This document shows positions 14,501-14,553 of a DNA stretch of 14,553 nt, in pieces (positions within the stretch are counted from its first letter, which is position 1; every line of letters begins with the position of its first letter). A program made the position numbers and the translations under genes. This stretch comes from JAKASX01 sp035534495. GTDB lineage: Bacteria > Acidobacteriota > Terriglobia > Acidiferrales > UBA7541. The notes below the pieces were generated by a model that did not search any database, had not been told where the DNA came from, and saw only the letters and a list, made by a program, of their open reading frames with translations. The stretch is taken from positions 1-14,553 of the forward strand of contig DATLRW010000090.1 in assembly GCA_035534495.1 (NCBI GenBank). The letters are read 5' to 3'.

Positions 14501-14553
14501 GACCATCGACGGGGCGGTGCTGCGGTTACGTCCGAAGCTGATGACGGTTTTTG
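11505..14553 (+). CDS. cusA: heavy-metal RND pump, Cu(I)/Ag(I)-type, cut by the right window edge
   Basis: This is the proton-driven inner-membrane transporter of the tripartite exporter; 1016 residues are visible and about 70-80 are missing. It starts at GTG (11505) with GGAGGG seven bases upstream, one base after the adaptor stop. The first membrane helix (FAATIALVVAGVWAL) is followed by VPLDALPDISDVQVIV and the porter domains. Helix 4 reads GVLVDAAIVMVEN; its D404 corresponds to E. coli CusA D405, and the DAA form suits the monovalent-metal (HME4) group. E968 (GIAVETSVVM) and K1011 (RLRPKLMTV) match the other proton-relay residues E939 and K984. Periplasmic Met residues in APLDM and NRLDM are candidates for the metal site. 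After helix 4 the cytoplasmic loop is about 30 residues longer than in E. coli CusA. CzcA-type divalent export remains possible. Confidence 0.94.
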   Translation, partial: MISRLIEWCSRNRFLVFAATIALVVAGVWALRQVPLDALPDISDVQVIVHTSWPGEPPNIIEDQVTYPIARAFLAAPRVKAVRAQTMFGDSYVFVVFRDGTDLYWARSRVLEYLQQIEGQLPAGVHPVIGPDATGAGWVYEYAVVDRTHKYSLADLRALQDWYLRYQLETVPGVAEVASIGGFVRQYQVNLDPNKLLAYGIPLRTVIARVRESTNEVGGRILEMGGAEYMVRGLGYLRSLNDLANVPVAVKNGTPVLIRDLGTVTFGPDIREGAADWNGEGETVGGIVVMRYGMNALQVIDGVKEKLAQIAPSLPPGVEIVSAYDRSGLIESSVHTLERDLVEEAVIVSLVMIFFLLHFRSALIPILSIPIALVAAFIPMHFLHVSSNIMSLGGLALAIGVLVDAAIVMVENGYRHLAEAQNGDPPAGVPPEGPVEAANVSAEERPADPGRRTAPISPITGKQRRRIMLDAAKQVGTPIFFSLLIIIVSFLPVFLLQSQEGRLFRPLAWTKTLSIAFASILSVTLVPVLMPLFIRGRLRPESRNPFARVSQSLYQRVLRVCLRHRAATVILSLVIVALVAPLAERIGSQFMPSLFEGSVLYMPTALPGISITSASGLLQEQDRIIRSFPEVRSVFGTVGRSNSATDNAPLDMFDTTIMLKPRRQWPQGMTYTKLIQQMDSKLQFPGITNTWTMPVANRLDMELTGIKTPVGMKIQGPSIDGIQQAGMRVQQILSGMPEVRSIFAERVAQGFYINIAVDRAIAARYGLTVADVQRAIESGIGGENVAENIEGRERFPIDVRYNRDFRNDLPDLERVLIATPTGAQIPISEVATITFSQGPEMIRDEGGQLTGYVYLDLKTSNYGGFVNQADALLRKKLSLPPGYTYHWSGEYEFELHAKKRLEFILPIVFFIIFLLLYLAFHSVAEAAILFFPVFFALTGGLLLQWLLGYNFSVAAAVGYITLFGIAVETSVVMVIYLHEAMDSRLASGEPLGRADVERATIDGAVLRLRPKLMTVF
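12777..12801. repeat. perfect 10-bp inverted repeat inside the pump gene
   Basis: The bases cctccggcgg (12777-12786) and ccgccggagg (12792-12801) form a perfect stem with a five-base loop. It lies in the coding sequence of the extended cytoplasmic loop and encodes DPPAGVPPEG. No T-run follows, so it is not a standard terminator. Confidence 0.7.

Overview
The window looks like chromosomal DNA of a high-GC Gram-negative bacterium, most likely an Acidobacteriota member. The case rests on a secreted Pro/Tyr-rich protein whose C-terminal 'ILVFRDGRQ...' domain I associate with that phylum, on an accB-accC cluster led by an M24 peptidase, and on a tripartite RND metal exporter preceded by a Cys-rich lipoprotein. 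No rRNA, tRNA or CRISPR is present, so the phylum is an inference.

Region 1 (1-1997) is a mobile element of visibly lower GC than the rest. Its right end begins GGTGGTG on the minus strand and carries a motif (TCCTAATTTG) that recurs as an inverted copy at the very start of the window, so nearly the whole element is visible. It encodes an IS1-type DDE transposase whose expected third catalytic residue (Glu) is Gln. It also holds the 3' part of a small Lys/Arg-rich gene and a proteasome-like Ntn-hydrolase with Thr1/Asp17/Lys33 in exact proteasome spacing. A proteasome-like protein as cargo of an IS1-like element is the most unusual thing here.

Region 2 (2061-4185) holds a secreted protein of unknown function, a convergent dps gene with an intact ferroxidase site, and a pirin gene broken by an internal frame-changing deletion that removes the second half of its metal site.

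Region 3 (4291-7911) is a compact same-strand housekeeping cluster: Xaa-Pro peptidase, accB, accC and thiE, with gaps of 0, 7 and 5 bases. AccB and AccC supply the biotin carrier and biotin carboxylase halves of acetyl-CoA carboxylase; the carboxyltransferase genes are not in the window.

Region 4 (8090-14553) is a copper/silver-type (CusCBA-like) efflux operon: a small Cys/Met-rich putative lipoprotein, an outer-membrane TolC-type channel, a periplasmic adaptor with an extra C-terminal YtkA-like domain bearing a Met cluster, and an HME-RND pump running off the right edge. The pump would drive periplasmic or cytoplasmic metal through the adaptor and channel; the lipoprotein and the adaptor's extra domain are plausible metal-handling accessories.
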